A stretch of DNA of 64,000 nucleotides from Jeotgalicoccus coquinae (GCF_014207425.1 NZ_JACHFF010000001.1:1-64000); one strand, 5' to 3'; counted from the first letter of the stretch, positions 51,252-61,012 are shown. Numbers and translations are program-made. The notes: generated by a model from the letters alone, not told the origin.

Positions 51252-52037
51252 GTGTCAGAGTTAATGAATTTCGGCTATGAAGGTAAAGTTGCGGTCATTA
51301 CAGGTTCAAGTAAAGGTATCGGACGTGAAACCGCAGAGCAGATGGTGAAGCTTGGTGCGAAAGTATTATTGGTAGCACGCGGCGAAGATGCACTGAAAGA
51401 AGCGGTTTCTGAACTGAGTGAATTCGGTGAAGCAGACTACATTGCACAGGATATTACCGAAACTGGTGCGGGTGAGAAAATCGTTGAAGCGGCTGTGGAA
51501 AAATTCGGCCGTCTGGACGTACTTGTAAATAATGCAGGCAGTTCATTTGCGAAAAGCTTTGAAGATGTTGAACTGGCAGACTGGGAACAGGACCTTGATC
51601 TTAAAGTCATGGCTGCAGTGAAGATGTCTAAAGCAGCACTGCCACATTTGAAGCAGCAGGGCGGCGCAATTTTAAACTTAACAGCAGTCATGGGTAAAAC
51701 ACCCCAGGCGAATTCATTGCCGACAACAGTATCGCGAAGTGCAGGACTTGCGCTGACGAAAGCGATGAGTAAAGACCTCGGTAAGTACAATATCCGTGTC
51801 AACGCTGTGTGTATCGGATTAATCCGCAGCGACCAGATAGAAAAACGCTGGCAGAAACAGGCGCCGGAATTATCATGGGAAGAATTCTCCGTGAAAAGCG
51901 CAGGAAATATTCCGCTCGGGCGCATCGGCGATACAGCTGAAGCCGCGAATGTGATTACATTCCTGTGTTCGGACCTGGCATCATACGTGAGCGGTACCGC
52001 AGTGAACATAGACGGCGGCAGCGGCCACGCGTGGTAA
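51252..52037 (+). CDS. SDR-family protein with an altered catalytic tetrad
   Basis: 261 residues. The cofactor motif TGSSKGIGRETA and NNAGSSF are normal, but the usual Ser and Tyr-x3-Lys are missing. The serine strand reads ILNLTAVMG (Thr144), and the region that should be YSASKAG reads TVSRSAG (residues 159-165), replacing Tyr by Thr and Lys by Ser. The C-terminal GTAVNIDGGSGHAW is present. It may bind NAD(P) without ordinary dehydrogenase chemistry. The start is GTG after GAGGGAGTGGTACT. Confidence 0.82.
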   Translation: MSELMNFGYEGKVAVITGSSKGIGRETAEQMVKLGAKVLLVARGEDALKEAVSELSEFGEADYIAQDITETGAGEKIVEAAVEKFGRLDVLVNNAGSSFAKSFEDVELADWEQDLDLKVMAAVKMSKAALPHLKQQGGAILNLTAVMGKTPQANSLPTTVSRSAGLALTKAMSKDLGKYNIRVNAVCIGLIRSDQIEKRWQKQAPELSWEEFSVKSAGNIPLGRIGDTAEAANVITFLCSDLASYVSGTAVNIDGGSGHAW

Positions 52038-52070
52038 GGAATAATATTTGCAGGAGTCATTACACAAAGA

Positions 52071-52105
52071 AACATCAAATCCAACACGGATTTGATGTTT
52101 TTTTA
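52071..52105. terminator. Bidirectional terminator between the SDR gene and argD
   Basis: The stem ACATCAAATCC/GGATTTGATGT is followed by T7 on the plus strand. It overlaps the argD stop codon. Confidence 0.88.
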
Positions 52106-53317
52106 ATATTGTTTACCAGCTTTACCAACTGCCGCCCCGAACTTCTCCAGAGCTTCATCAATTTCCGCGGCAGTTACATTAAGCGGGGGTAGAAGACGCA
52201 CGACGTTGTGCTTGGCACCAACGACGAGCATCTTCTCGTCATAGCATGCCGTAATAACATCGGCAGCCTGTACTCCATCTTTAAACTCAATACCAACCAG
52301 TAATCCAAGGCCTTTAAGTTCTGCAATGGCACCTGTCTTATCCGCAATTTTCTGCAATCCTGCATTCAGCTGTTCTGCCCGTGCCGCAACATTATCCAGC
52401 AGCCCGGCATCTATAATCTCATCAAAGATTACATTGCCGACTGCCGTGCCGAGAGGATTACCGCCGAGCGTTGTGCCGTGGTCTCCCGGATTGAAGTGTG
52501 CTGCAACTTTGTCAGTCGCCATAAACGCACCGATCGGGAAGCCGCCGCCAAGTCCTTTGGCGAGTGTCACGATATCCGGTCCGAGTCCGAATTGTTCAAA
52601 CGAGTAAAGAGTGCCCGTACGGCCAATGCCGGTCTGCACTTCATCGATAATTAACAGCAGCCCGTCAGCCTGCAGTTCTTTCAGTGTCTGCACGAATTCG
52701 TCACTCAGCGGATTAATACCGCCTTCACCCTGAATCGTTTCAACGAGCACTGCGCATGTATTATCATTAACAGCTGCTTTCAGTGCATCCGAATCATTCA
52801 GCGCAACGTACTTTGATCCGGGCAGCAGCGGCTGGAAATCTTTATGCATATCCGGCTGTCCTGTCGCAGACAGTGTCGCCATCGTCCGGCCGTGGAATGA
52901 ATCCGTCAGTGTAATGACTTCGCTGCATTGTTCCCCGTTAACTTCCCTGCCGTATTTACGGGCAAGTTTGAGCGCCCCTTCATTCGCTTCGGCACCGGAG
53001 TTCGAGAAGAACACTTTTTCCAGGCTGCCTGCACCTTTATAATTCACAAGCTTATCAGCAAGTTCAATCGACGGTTTGTTCCAGTATATGTTTGAAATAT
53101 GCATCAGCGTCGCAGCCTGTTTTGATACTGCAGCAATAATTTTTTCATTGGAATGACCTAAAATATTCGTCGCAATACCGGAGACAAAATCCAGATATTC
53201 TTCGCCGTCGCTATTAGTAAGGTATACCCCTTTACCGGAGACGAATAATTTATCGCCGCGGTTATACGTATTAAACAGTGCCGAGTTTCCGAGTTCAATC
53301 AAATCTTTTGCAGTCAT
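52103..53317 (-). CDS. argD: Acetylornithine aminotransferase
   Basis: PLP enzyme making N-acetylornithine from N-acetylglutamate semialdehyde. 404 residues with the class III aminotransferase motifs NSGAEANEGALKLARKYG, LIIDEVQTGIGRTG and the PLP lysine in TLAKGLGGGFPIGAFM; TTLGGNPLGTAVG follows. The start overlaps the argB end by four bases with AGGAGGAAGAGTTTT. Last gene of argF-argC-argJ-argB-argD. Confidence 0.95.
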   Translation of the reverse strand: MTAKDLIELGNSALFNTYNRGDKLFVSGKGVYLTNSDGEEYLDFVSGIATNILGHSNEKIIAAVSKQAATLMHISNIYWNKPSIELADKLVNYKGAGSLEKVFFSNSGAEANEGALKLARKYGREVNGEQCSEVITLTDSFHGRTMATLSATGQPDMHKDFQPLLPGSKYVALNDSDALKAAVNDNTCAVLVETIQGEGGINPLSDEFVQTLKELQADGLLLIIDEVQTGIGRTGTLYSFEQFGLGPDIVTLAKGLGGGFPIGAFMATDKVAAHFNPGDHGTTLGGNPLGTAVGNVIFDEIIDAGLLDNVAARAEQLNAGLQKIADKTGAIAELKGLGLLVGIEFKDGVQAADVITACYDEKMLVVGAKHNVVRLLPPLNVTAAEIDEALEKFGAAVGKAGKQY

Positions 53318-54219
53318 AAAACTCTTCCTCCTTCATGCGGTATAATCATCGTGCCGATTCCTGCGTCAAAGAACAGTTCCAGTAATAATGAATGTTTAAT
53401 GCGTCCGTCGACGATATGCGCCTGTTTAACGCCTTTTTTAATTGCATGCGAGCAGCATTCCACTTTGGGAATCATACCGTCTGAAATGACACCGGATTCG
53501 ATATGTTCATCGACCTGTGCAAGTGTCAGTTCCGACAGCAGCGTTGTGTCGTCGTCTTTATCTTTGTATACCCCTTTAGTATCCGTTAAAAGAATAAATT
53601 TATCAGCACCGATGGCACCGGCGATTTCTCCCGCGACATAATCTGCATTAATGTTATGCGTGTCGCCGTTCATATCCACACCGACCGGTGAAATAACAGG
53701 AACGAAGTCATTATTAATCAGCATCGTTAAGAGTGTCGTATCGATCGATTCAATCTCACCGACAAGCCCGATATCAACGTGCTTAACCTCACCGTTATCA
53801 TCAGTCTCTTCAATAAACTTCTTCGTCACTTTAATCAGATTGCCGTCCTTACCGGAAATGCCGACCGCATTGCCGCCAATCTTATTGTAGTGTTTAACGA
53901 TATCCTTATTCACCTGGCCCGAGAGTACCATTTCAGCAACTTCCATAACCGCATCATCAGTTACACGGAGTCCTTTTTTAAATTCCGATTCGATATTGAG
54001 ACTGGAAAGCATATCATTGATGAACGGACCGCCGCCGTGCACGATAAGCGGTTTAATGCCGACCGATTTCATCAGCAGAACATCCTGCATTACGGACTCT
54101 TTTAAGCTGTCGCTGACCATGGCATTGCCGCCGTATTTTAACACGATAATATTATTTTGAAACACGTTAATGTAGGGGAGGGCTTCGATGAGTGTATCTA
54201 TTTTCTGTGTATCATTCAT
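53314..54219 (-). CDS. argB: Acetylglutamate kinase, arginine-sensitive (long) type
   Basis: Phosphorylates N-acetylglutamate. From the ATG at 54219 it is 301 residues. The segment before the kinase core (MNDTQKIDTLIEALPYINVFQNNIIVLKYGGNAM) is the N-terminal helix of arginine-inhibited hexameric enzymes (Pseudomonas, Thermotoga type); short enzymes such as E. coli begin at the KYGGN strand. HGGGPFI, NINADYVAG and the C-terminal VDGRIKHSLLLELF are also present. AGGATG precedes this ATG; earlier candidate starts overlap argJ. Allosteric inhibition by arginine is inferred from the architecture. Confidence 0.92.
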   Translation of the reverse strand: MNDTQKIDTLIEALPYINVFQNNIIVLKYGGNAMVSDSLKESVMQDVLLMKSVGIKPLIVHGGGPFINDMLSSLNIESEFKKGLRVTDDAVMEVAEMVLSGQVNKDIVKHYNKIGGNAVGISGKDGNLIKVTKKFIEETDDNGEVKHVDIGLVGEIESIDTTLLTMLINNDFVPVISPVGVDMNGDTHNINADYVAGEIAGAIGADKFILLTDTKGVYKDKDDDTTLLSELTLAQVDEHIESGVISDGMIPKVECCSHAIKKGVKQAHIVDGRIKHSLLLELFFDAGIGTMIIPHEGGRVL

Positions 54220-54229
54220 AGTTATCATC

Positions 54230-55453
54230 CTAACTTCTGTAGTCCGCATTGATTTTTACGTAATCGACCGACATATCGCAGGTCCATACTTCACCGGAAT
54301 AATCACCTGTATTTAAATCGATAAAGATCTCAACATCTGTATTGCTTAAAATATTGAATGCGCGACCTTCATCGAAAGGGACGGCAAGTCCTTCATGGCA
54401 GACGAGCACTTCACCTTCACCTGAAGCGAACTTAATCGTAATCGCATTCGGATTAAGTGTTTCAGCGTCGCTGTTGCCGATTGCCATAATGACGCGGCCC
54501 CAGTTTGCATCCTGACCGTAGACAGCGGTTTTAACGAGGCTTGAAGTTGCGACAGTTTTAGCAACGCTGACAGCATCGCTCTTCGTTGCTGCATTAACAA
54601 CTTTTACTGTGACGAACTTTGTCGCACCTTCAGCGTCGCGTGCAATCATCTGTGATAGCTGTTGGCACATCGCCGTCAGTACTGCCGTGAACTCATCTAA
54701 ATAAGACTCATCCAGCATGACTTTATTCGTAGAAGCAAGAAGTACTGTATCGTTCGTGCTTGTATCCCCATCGATTGTCATCACGTTAAAGCTGTCATCA
54801 GCTGCCGATTTCAGAGCAGTATTCAATGCATTTTGAGACAGTCCTGCATCAGTCACAATATAACTGAGCATCGTTCCCATATTCGGGTGAATCATACCCG
54901 CACCTTTAATGATGGCACCGAAATGAATTGTCTCTCCGCCGATTTCAGTTTCGAATGATAACTCTTTCGGCACAGTATCCGTCGTCATAATTGCTTCTGC
55001 AGCCGACGTGGAGCCGGCTGTATTAAGTCCGCCGACAAGTGATTCAAGGCCTGCATAGAACGGTTTTAAATTCATCGGTTCACCGATCACTCCTGTTGAA
55101 CTGACGAGCACTTCATGTGCGTCAATATTAAGCTTTTGTGCAACAGCCGAAGTCATCGACTGTACATCTTCTTCGCCGTTCAGCCCGTTGCATGCATTCG
55201 CATTGCCGCTGTTGACCAGGATAGCTTTAAAGTCCGTATAGGCTTTAATCATTTTCATATCGTAAAGCACCGAGTGGGCTTTTACTTTATTTCTTGTGAA
55301 CACTCCTGTGACGGTTGCGCCGTCCGGGAAATAAATGAGCGCAAGATCTTTATCCTGCGCTTTAAAGCCGGTATGTATACCGTTCGCTTCAACACCTTCA
55401 ACTGCACACAGTCCGCCTGATATTACCGATACTTTTTTCTCTGTAATCTGCAT
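54230..55453 (-). CDS. argJ: Bifunctional glutamate N-acetyltransferase/amino-acid acetyltransferase ArgJ
   Basis: Recycles the acetyl group of acetylornithine to glutamate. 407 residues; self-cleaves into two chains at the nucleophilic Thr194 in HPNMGTMLSYIVTDA. NSGNANACNG, SSTGVIGEPM and DGDTSTNDTVLL are family motifs. The residue before the nucleophile is Gly instead of the common Ala. Whether it can also make acetylglutamate from acetyl-CoA cannot be read, but no argA is seen here. GAGAGGGTTTTTGAT precedes the ATG. Confidence 0.93.
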   Translation of the reverse strand: MQITEKKVSVISGGLCAVEGVEANGIHTGFKAQDKDLALIYFPDGATVTGVFTRNKVKAHSVLYDMKMIKAYTDFKAILVNSGNANACNGLNGEEDVQSMTSAVAQKLNIDAHEVLVSSTGVIGEPMNLKPFYAGLESLVGGLNTAGSTSAAEAIMTTDTVPKELSFETEIGGETIHFGAIIKGAGMIHPNMGTMLSYIVTDAGLSQNALNTALKSAADDSFNVMTIDGDTSTNDTVLLASTNKVMLDESYLDEFTAVLTAMCQQLSQMIARDAEGATKFVTVKVVNAATKSDAVSVAKTVATSSLVKTAVYGQDANWGRVIMAIGNSDAETLNPNAITIKFASGEGEVLVCHEGLAVPFDEGRAFNILSNTDVEIFIDLNTGDYSGEVWTCDMSVDYVKINADYRS

Positions 55454-55467
55454 ATCAAAAACCCTCT

Positions 55468-56508
55468 CTAAGGCATCATGGCAATGGTATTGAGGCCTGA
55501 TTTTTCAGGTAATCCAAACATGATGTTCATATTTTGTACCGCTTGTCCCGCTGCGCCTTTTCCTAAGTTATCAATAATCGATAAAACAATGAGACGGCCT
55601 GTACGCTCGTCCAGCTGTACTGCAAGCTGACAGCTGTTAGTGCCTGCAACGTGTTTCATTTGCGGAAGTTCACCCGGTCGAAGGACGTGAACAAACGGTT
55701 CATGTTCATATGCTCTCGTGTAGCTCTCAATAATATCTGCTTCGGTAATACCGTCTTTAACAGTGGCGTAAATAGTAGAGAATATCCCGCGTTCTGCAGG
55801 GATTAAGTGAGGCGTAAACTGCACCTGCACCGCATTCTCAGAAGCGCTGTTCAGTTCCTGCTCGATTTCCGGAATGTGACGGTGGGCGAGGGGATTGTAT
55901 GCTTTAAAGCTGCCCATCAGCTCCGTCAGCAGTTTATCCACCGAAGCACTGCGTCCGGCACCGCTGACACCTGTTTTGCTGTCGATAATAATCGACTGTT
56001 CATCGACCAGTGCATTATTGACTGCCGGGAGCATGCCGAGCAGTGCACTGGTGACGAAGCAGCCCGGATTGGCAATGTACTTCGCATTTTTAATATCATC
56101 TCTGTATTTTTCAGGAAGCCCGTAAACAAAGTCTTTCAGTAAGTTTGGTGCAGCCTGTTCAACGTTATACGTCGCTTCATAGACATCGATATTTTTCAGG
56201 CGGAAATCTGCGCCCAAATCAATCACCTTTACATCATACGCTGAGGCAGCTGCCGCAAGTTCCATTGAATGGCCGTGGGGCAGACAGATAAATACTGCAT
56301 CGCTCTCGCCGAATACTGTTTCCGGTTTAAGTTCTGAAAACTGTTTGTCGATGCTGCCTTTTAAGAACGGATAATAGCTGTCCACCTTCGTATCAACATG
56401 GCTGCGTGATGTTAAATGCACGAGTTCAACTTCAGGGTGTGGAATTAAATAACGTAAGAGCTCGCTTCCTGTGTAACCTGTTGCACCGATAATACTGACT
56501 TTGATCAT
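55468..56508 (-). CDS. argC: N-acetyl-gamma-glutamyl-phosphate reductase
   Basis: 346 residues, type 1 ArgC: NADP motif IGATGYTGSELLRYL, catalytic Cys in NPGCFVTSALLGMLPAV, and the segment HRHIPEIEQEL. Makes acetylglutamate semialdehyde. AGGAGGTCATTAT precedes the ATG. Lies 22 bases after argF in the operon. Confidence 0.95.
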   Translation of the reverse strand: MIKVSIIGATGYTGSELLRYLIPHPEVELVHLTSRSHVDTKVDSYYPFLKGSIDKQFSELKPETVFGESDAVFICLPHGHSMELAAAASAYDVKVIDLGADFRLKNIDVYEATYNVEQAAPNLLKDFVYGLPEKYRDDIKNAKYIANPGCFVTSALLGMLPAVNNALVDEQSIIIDSKTGVSGAGRSASVDKLLTELMGSFKAYNPLAHRHIPEIEQELNSASENAVQVQFTPHLIPAERGIFSTIYATVKDGITEADIIESYTRAYEHEPFVHVLRPGELPQMKHVAGTNSCQLAVQLDERTGRLIVLSIIDNLGKGAAGQAVQNMNIMFGLPEKSGLNTIAMMP

Positions 56509-56530
56509 ATAATGACCTCCTGATTATTTA

Positions 56531-57538
56531 TCAATTTAAATCCGGTATGAATAAGTGACCGTTCGTTGCTGCCATAATTGCTTTAATAGAATGCATGCGG
56601 TTTTCACCCTGCTCAAACTGCTTCGCGTAATCTGCATTAAATACATCGGATGTCACTTCCATTTCTTCAATGCCGAACTCTTCGGCAACGTTTTTACCGT
56701 ATACCGTGTTTGTATCGTGGAATGCCGGCAGACAGTGCATGAAGATAAAGTTCGCGCTGACGTTTGAAAGAAGTTCTTTGTTTACCTGATAGGGGAGCAG
56801 TGTGTTAACCCGTTCCTCAAAGTGTTCTTCTTCACCCATCGACACCCAGACGTCTGTATAAATAACGTTGGCGTTTTCTGCAGCTGCTTTGATGTCCGAT
56901 GTAATTTCAACTGATGAACCTGATTCATTTGCATACTCCCGTGCAAGATTCACATATGCATCTTCAGGGAAAAGTGATTCCGGAGCTGCTATTGTGATGT
57001 CAGCACCAAGGAGCGCCGCTGTTACGAGCAGTGAATTCGCCACGTTGTTGCGTCCGTCACCAGCATAAACAAGTTTAATACCGTCGAATGTGCCGAACTC
57101 TTCTTTAATCGTCATGAAGTCACCGATCATCTGTGTCGGATGCCAGTCATTTGTCAGACCGTTCCATACAGGAACACCGGAATGTTCTGCAAGTTCTTCA
57201 ACGACTGCCTGGCTTGCGCCTCTGAACTCAAGGCCGTCGAACATACTGCCGAGAATTTTTGCTGTATCGGATACCGATTCTTTTTTACCGAGCTGGATAT
57301 CGCCTGAACCTAAAAACTCAGGTGACGCTCCAAGATCATTAGCTGCGACTGTAAAAGCAGCTCGTGTACGCGTCGAAGATTTCTCAAACAGCAGCGCTAT
57401 ATTTTGTCCCTTTAAGTACTGGTGGGAAATATTATTTTTCTTTAATTGTTTTAAGTGAATAGCGAAATCAATCAGATACTCGATTTCCTTCTTGTTAAAA
57501 TCACTTATTTTTAAAAAGCTTTTACCCTGAAAATGCAT
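56531..57538 (-). CDS. argF: Ornithine carbamoyltransferase (first gene of the arg operon)
   Basis: 335 residues. Carbamoyl-phosphate loop [24 protein letters not shown], ornithine loop [12 protein letters not shown] and the C-terminal [15 protein letters not shown]. The ATG at 57538 follows AAAAAGGAG; a TTG immediately before it is less likely. At the head of an acetyl-cycle operon it is most simply anabolic ArgF rather than catabolic ArcB. Transcribed from a promoter at 57643-57615 with a possible ARG-type box. Confidence 0.92.
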   Translation of the reverse strand: MHFQGKSFLKISDFNKKEIEYLIDFAIHLKQLKKNNISHQYLKGQNIALLFEKSSTRTRAAFTVAANDLGASPEFLGSGDIQLGKKESVSDTAKILGSMFDGLEFRGASQAVVEELAEHSGVPVWNGLTNDWHPTQMIGDFMTIKEEFGTFDGIKLVYAGDGRNNVANSLLVTAALLGADITIAAPESLFPEDAYVNLAREYANESGSSVEITSDIKAAAENANVIYTDVWVSMGEEEHFEERVNTLLPYQVNKELLSNVSANFIFMHCLPAFHDTNTVYGKNVAEEFGIEEMEVTSDVFNADYAKQFEQGENRMHSIKAIMAATNGHLFIPDLN

Positions 57539-57614
57539 CAAAACACTCCTTTTTAGTCCATTTAGCTAATTAATATTCGATATACTGTATAAATATAATT
57601 AATGGTTGTTTTTT

Positions 57615-57643
57615 ATAATATACAAAATAAATTCATAAATCAA
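57615..57643 (-). promoter_or_regulatory. Promoter of the arg operon with a possible ARG box
   Basis: On the minus strand TTGATT (57643-57638) and TATTAT (57620-57615) are 17 bases apart. The spacer contains TATGAATTTATTTTGTA, similar in its left half to the ArgR/AhrC box (TGAATWWWWATTCA), but the right half is weak. Repression by arginine through ArgR is plausible, not shown. Confidence 0.6.
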
Positions 57644-57708
57644 GTCTTTTATCGTATGAATTCCCGCAGACCTGTATAAAATTCAGTTATTTTTTAAATA
57701 ATAATTTA

Positions 57709-57750
57709 TTGACAGTTTACTGTACTAACTGTACTATGTTAGTTAATACA
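57709..57750 (+). promoter_or_regulatory. Promoter and operator dyad of the second GntR-ABC operon
   Basis: TTGACA (57709-57714) and TACTAT (57732-57737) have a 17-base spacer. The dyad TGTACTAACT...AGTTAATACA (57721-57750; one mismatch between arms) spans the -10, matching the position expected for a YtrA-type repressor. Confidence 0.8.
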
Positions 57751-57782
57751 GATGAAACAGCAAATCGACAGGAGGTGGATAC

Positions 57783-58163
57783 GTGTTTGATATCGATGAG
57801 AAGAGCCGCATGCCTATATATGAACAAATCACAGAAAATGTTAAGCGACTGATTATTCAGGGTGTGCTGCTGCCGGAAGAAAAACTGCCGTCAGTGAGAA
57901 GTCTCGCACAGGAACTTACGATAAATCCCAACACGATCCAGAAAGCTTACAGAGAATTGGAGAGGGAAGGGTATGTAATTTCCCGTCCCGGAAAAGGGAG
58001 CTTTGTGAATGATATGACAGAAACGATGAACAGGGAACATATTAAAACATTGACGGATGAAGTGGAAAGTCTGATTAAGGAACTGGTATTTCTTGATGTA
58101 CCGGGCGTGAACTTAAAGGAATTAATAGATAAAGCAGAGCGCGAGAAGGAGGGGCATAAATGA
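57783..58163 (+). CDS. GntR-family (YtrA subfamily) transcriptional regulator
   Basis: 126 residues with an N-terminal winged helix (MPIYEQITENVKRLIIQGVLLPEEKLPSVRSLAQELTINPNTIQKAYRELEREGYVISRPGKGSFV). The start is GTG after AGGAGGTGGATAC. Second YtrA-type regulator in the window; first gene of a three-gene operon, overlapping the ATPase by four bases. A dyad overlaps its promoter. Confidence 0.92.
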   Translation: MFDIDEKSRMPIYEQITENVKRLIIQGVLLPEEKLPSVRSLAQELTINPNTIQKAYRELEREGYVISRPGKGSFVNDMTETMNREHIKTLTDEVESLIKELVFLDVPGVNLKELIDKAEREKEGHK

Positions 58164-59065
58164 AGCTTGCAGTAAATAGTGTGGATAAGAGTTTCGGTAA
58201 AAAGAAAGCAGTGGAGCAGATAGATTTATCTGTAACAGAAGGTACGATACACGGGCTGCTCGGTTCGAACGGCGCCGGGAAAACGACGCTGATGAAAGTG
58301 CTGTCGGGTATTTATAAAGCAGACAGCGGTACGGTGAATTACGATGGTAAAAATATTTATGAAAATCCAGATGTAAAAAGCAATGTAATCTTCATGCACG
58401 ATATTCCCTTTTTCTTTAAGGGCGTGACCTTAAAAAAGATGGCGAAGTTTTATAAAGGAATGTATAAAAACTGGTCGGACGAACGTTTTATTCAACTGTC
58501 TGCCCACTTCGGTATTGCGCCTAATAAACAGCTGAATCAGCTGTCAAAAGGAATGAAACGCCAGGCGGCATTCATTCTCGCGTTTTCGGCAAGACCGAAA
58601 GTTATGCTGCTGGATGAACCATTTGACGGACTGGATCCAATTATGAGGAAACAGATTAAAAATATTATGATGCAGGACATTGCAAACCACGGCATGACAG
58701 TCGTAGCATCGAGCCATAACTTGAGAGAAATGGAAGACTTGTGTGACTCGGTATCGATTATGCATGGTGGGAAAATACTGTTCCATAAAGAACTGACCGA
58801 TATCAGAGGCACGCACTGCAAACTGCAGATTGCCTTTAAAGAACTGCCTGAAGAGAAATTCTTTACAGATCTGAATGTCGTTCATCAGACTGTTAAAGGA
58901 AGAATTATTACATGTATCGTTAAAGGCGATATATCAAACCTGGAAGAAAAAGTGACGAAATACAATCCGCTGATGTACGACATACTGCCGCTGACGCTGG
59001 AAGAAATATTTACTTATGAAATGGGGGAACTCGGTTATGAAATCTCAAACATCATTGTTGAATAA
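58160..59065 (+). CDS. ABC transporter ATP-binding protein (YtrB-type)
   Basis: 301 residues. Walker A GSNGAGKTT, signature QLSKGMKRQA, Walker B VMLLDEPFDGLD and His switch SSHN, then a C-terminal extension. Overlaps its regulator by four bases and the permease start by about 29 bases, so all three are translationally coupled. Partner of the large membrane protein downstream; probably a cell-envelope stress or peptide exporter. Confidence 0.9.
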   Translation: MKLAVNSVDKSFGKKKAVEQIDLSVTEGTIHGLLGSNGAGKTTLMKVLSGIYKADSGTVNYDGKNIYENPDVKSNVIFMHDIPFFFKGVTLKKMAKFYKGMYKNWSDERFIQLSAHFGIAPNKQLNQLSKGMKRQAAFILAFSARPKVMLLDEPFDGLDPIMRKQIKNIMMQDIANHGMTVVASSHNLREMEDLCDSVSIMHGGKILFHKELTDIRGTHCKLQIAFKELPEEKFFTDLNVVHQTVKGRIITCIVKGDISNLEEKVTKYNPLMYDILPLTLEEIFTYEMGELGYEISNIIVE

Positions 59066-61001
59066 AACATTACTGTCCCATTTCAGCGGTACGGTATTCT
59101 GGCTGACTATTGTCTTTATGGCACTGAATATTATCGCACTGCCGGTGTCGATCTGGATTGTGACGTTTGACAGAGAACTGTATCCGGATTACACGATACC
59201 GGAAAATCTTCTCTTCCAGATGTCAGCAGGACAAATTATCATTGGAATGATCTTTTCTGCGTTCCTGGCGATGTTTTTACTTAACTATTTAAACGATGAA
59301 GCATCGTCGGACTTTATGCACAGTCTGCCGGTCAAACGGACAGCCACACTTATACATGTACTAATTACAGGTGTCACTGCAATTGTTGTGCCGCTCGTTA
59401 TTACTGCGGTAATACTGCTTGCAGAACACATGATATTTATACCTGAAATTACAGTGACAGATATCGGAAAATGGTTTGTCTATGCAGTCTTTACACATAT
59501 CGTTATATTTTCTATAGCAATATTTGCGGGATTTCTGGTAAATGGTATCTTCCTGCACCTGCAGTTAATTATCCTGATAATGTTTCTGCCGCTTGCAGTA
59601 TGGAGTCTGACATTTGCTGCGGCAACTGCACTGTATGATGGAATTTCATCGTCATTTATGGAACAGTCGGAACTTGTCCTTACAGCAACATTTCCGTATG
59701 TAGCAGTGAATCAGCTGTATGAAGGGATTAACATATTACACAGTCTGATCTGGGCAGTTGCGGCAGTAGCTGCAATTCTGCTGGCATTCGCAGTTTATAA
59801 ATTCCGTCGCAACGAGTATGTGACTTTAAACTTTAACTTTAACTGGCTGAAAGAAATACTGACAGCCGTGACGACTGTAGCAGGCATGCTGGCAATCGGT
59901 ACCGCAGTATCAATATTCATTCCGGTGTCGGCAGTTTCTTCTATTATCGGCTTTGGTGTCGGTGCGGTCGTTGCGTACCTGATTGTAGAAATGTTTTTCC
60001 AGAAAAGTGCCAAAATACAATTCAGCTGGAAATCGATAGTATGTACACTGATTGTTATAATTCTTTTTTGGATAATGTTTATTACCGGATGGACGAAATA
60101 CGTCAATGATGTACCGGCAGCAGCAGAAGTGGACAGCGTCTACATTTCATCAGATTACTCCTATTATACTGGTGAAACTCTCGATGAATATTTTAAAGAA
60201 GGATATTTATTCAACGGTGACAAACGGGTGATAGACTCAGCCGTTACGGCGCATCAGGCTGCGGTTGAAGATAAATCATTCCCAACAATTTACACGGATG
60301 AAGAAACGGGTCATCTTGAAATTCAATACAAAATGAAAGACGGCACTGAGATGATCCGTACTTTCCAGACACTGGCATCTGACTCGGAATCATTAAAGCT
60401 CGTCAATCAGCTGCATCAGAATAAATACGATATGAATTCGGACTTCCTTGCAAATGTTAAACAGCATCCGGACATGACTGAACTGTGGCTGCTGAATGAT
60501 ACAATACTTGCGGATGTTAAATTAATAGACGATTATCAGGCTCATGCTGATGAATTATTGAAGTATGATCCTGCTATTGTAAATAACACAGGACGTATTG
60601 AAGTCAATGCAGGTTATAAAAACAATTATGAGTCGGGTTACAGTTCCATTTATAACAAAGCTGTACTGGAGCAAATTGCAGCATCGGAGCTGACAGTGGA
60701 AGAAATGATGTATGTTGATCAGTCCAGCACGATGTATACAGCAGAGCTGTCAGATGAAGAAATGAATACGTTTATTAATGATTATAAAAAGTTAACAATT
60801 GATGAACTTGCTGATGAATATAAACTTCAAAATTTATCAGAAGATGAAAAAACGGAAATGATTGAACAGGTTAATAACCTGGAATTCGCACCTGAAGGAA
60901 ACAAACTACTGATATACAGCTATCCTGAATACGAGACACCGGAAGAAGAATATCCGGGAGGTTCGGCTGAATTTGATTTCAGCATATTGGCAATACAATA
61001 A
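59037..61001 (+). CDS. Large ABC transporter membrane protein (YtrC/D-like)
   Basis: About 654 residues. N-terminal half has six or more membrane helices; then a large predicted extracytoplasmic part (after about residue 360) rich in Asp, Glu and Tyr. The architecture with a big outer domain recalls permeases that bind bacitracin-like compounds, but I do not see the BceB motif set. The ATG at 59037 lies inside the ATPase gene after GGGGGAACTC. Confidence 0.82.
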   Translation: MKSQTSLLNKTLLSHFSGTVFWLTIVFMALNIIALPVSIWIVTFDRELYPDYTIPENLLFQMSAGQIIIGMIFSAFLAMFLLNYLNDEASSDFMHSLPVKRTATLIHVLITGVTAIVVPLVITAVILLAEHMIFIPEITVTDIGKWFVYAVFTHIVIFSIAIFAGFLVNGIFLHLQLIILIMFLPLAVWSLTFAAATALYDGISSSFMEQSELVLTATFPYVAVNQLYEGINILHSLIWAVAAVAAILLAFAVYKFRRNEYVTLNFNFNWLKEILTAVTTVAGMLAIGTAVSIFIPVSAVSSIIGFGVGAVVAYLIVEMFFQKSAKIQFSWKSIVCTLIVIILFWIMFITGWTKYVNDVPAAAEVDSVYISSDYSYYTGETLDEYFKEGYLFNGDKRVIDSAVTAHQAAVEDKSFPTIYTDEETGHLEIQYKMKDGTEMIRTFQTLASDSESLKLVNQLHQNKYDMNSDFLANVKQHPDMTELWLLNDTILADVKLIDDYQAHADELLKYDPAIVNNTGRIEVNAGYKNNYESGYSSIYNKAVLEQIAASELTVEEMMYVDQSSTMYTAELSDEEMNTFINDYKKLTIDELADEYKLQNLSEDEKTEMIEQVNNLEFAPEGNKLLIYSYPEYETPEEEYPGGSAEFDFSILAIQ

Positions 61002-61012
61002 AATATAAGCAA

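Noticed and set aside
57542-57782. T-box or other leader in the argF/GntR divergent gap
   Set aside because: No T-box sequence or long leader structure is visible; the space is filled by the two divergent promoters and their dyads.
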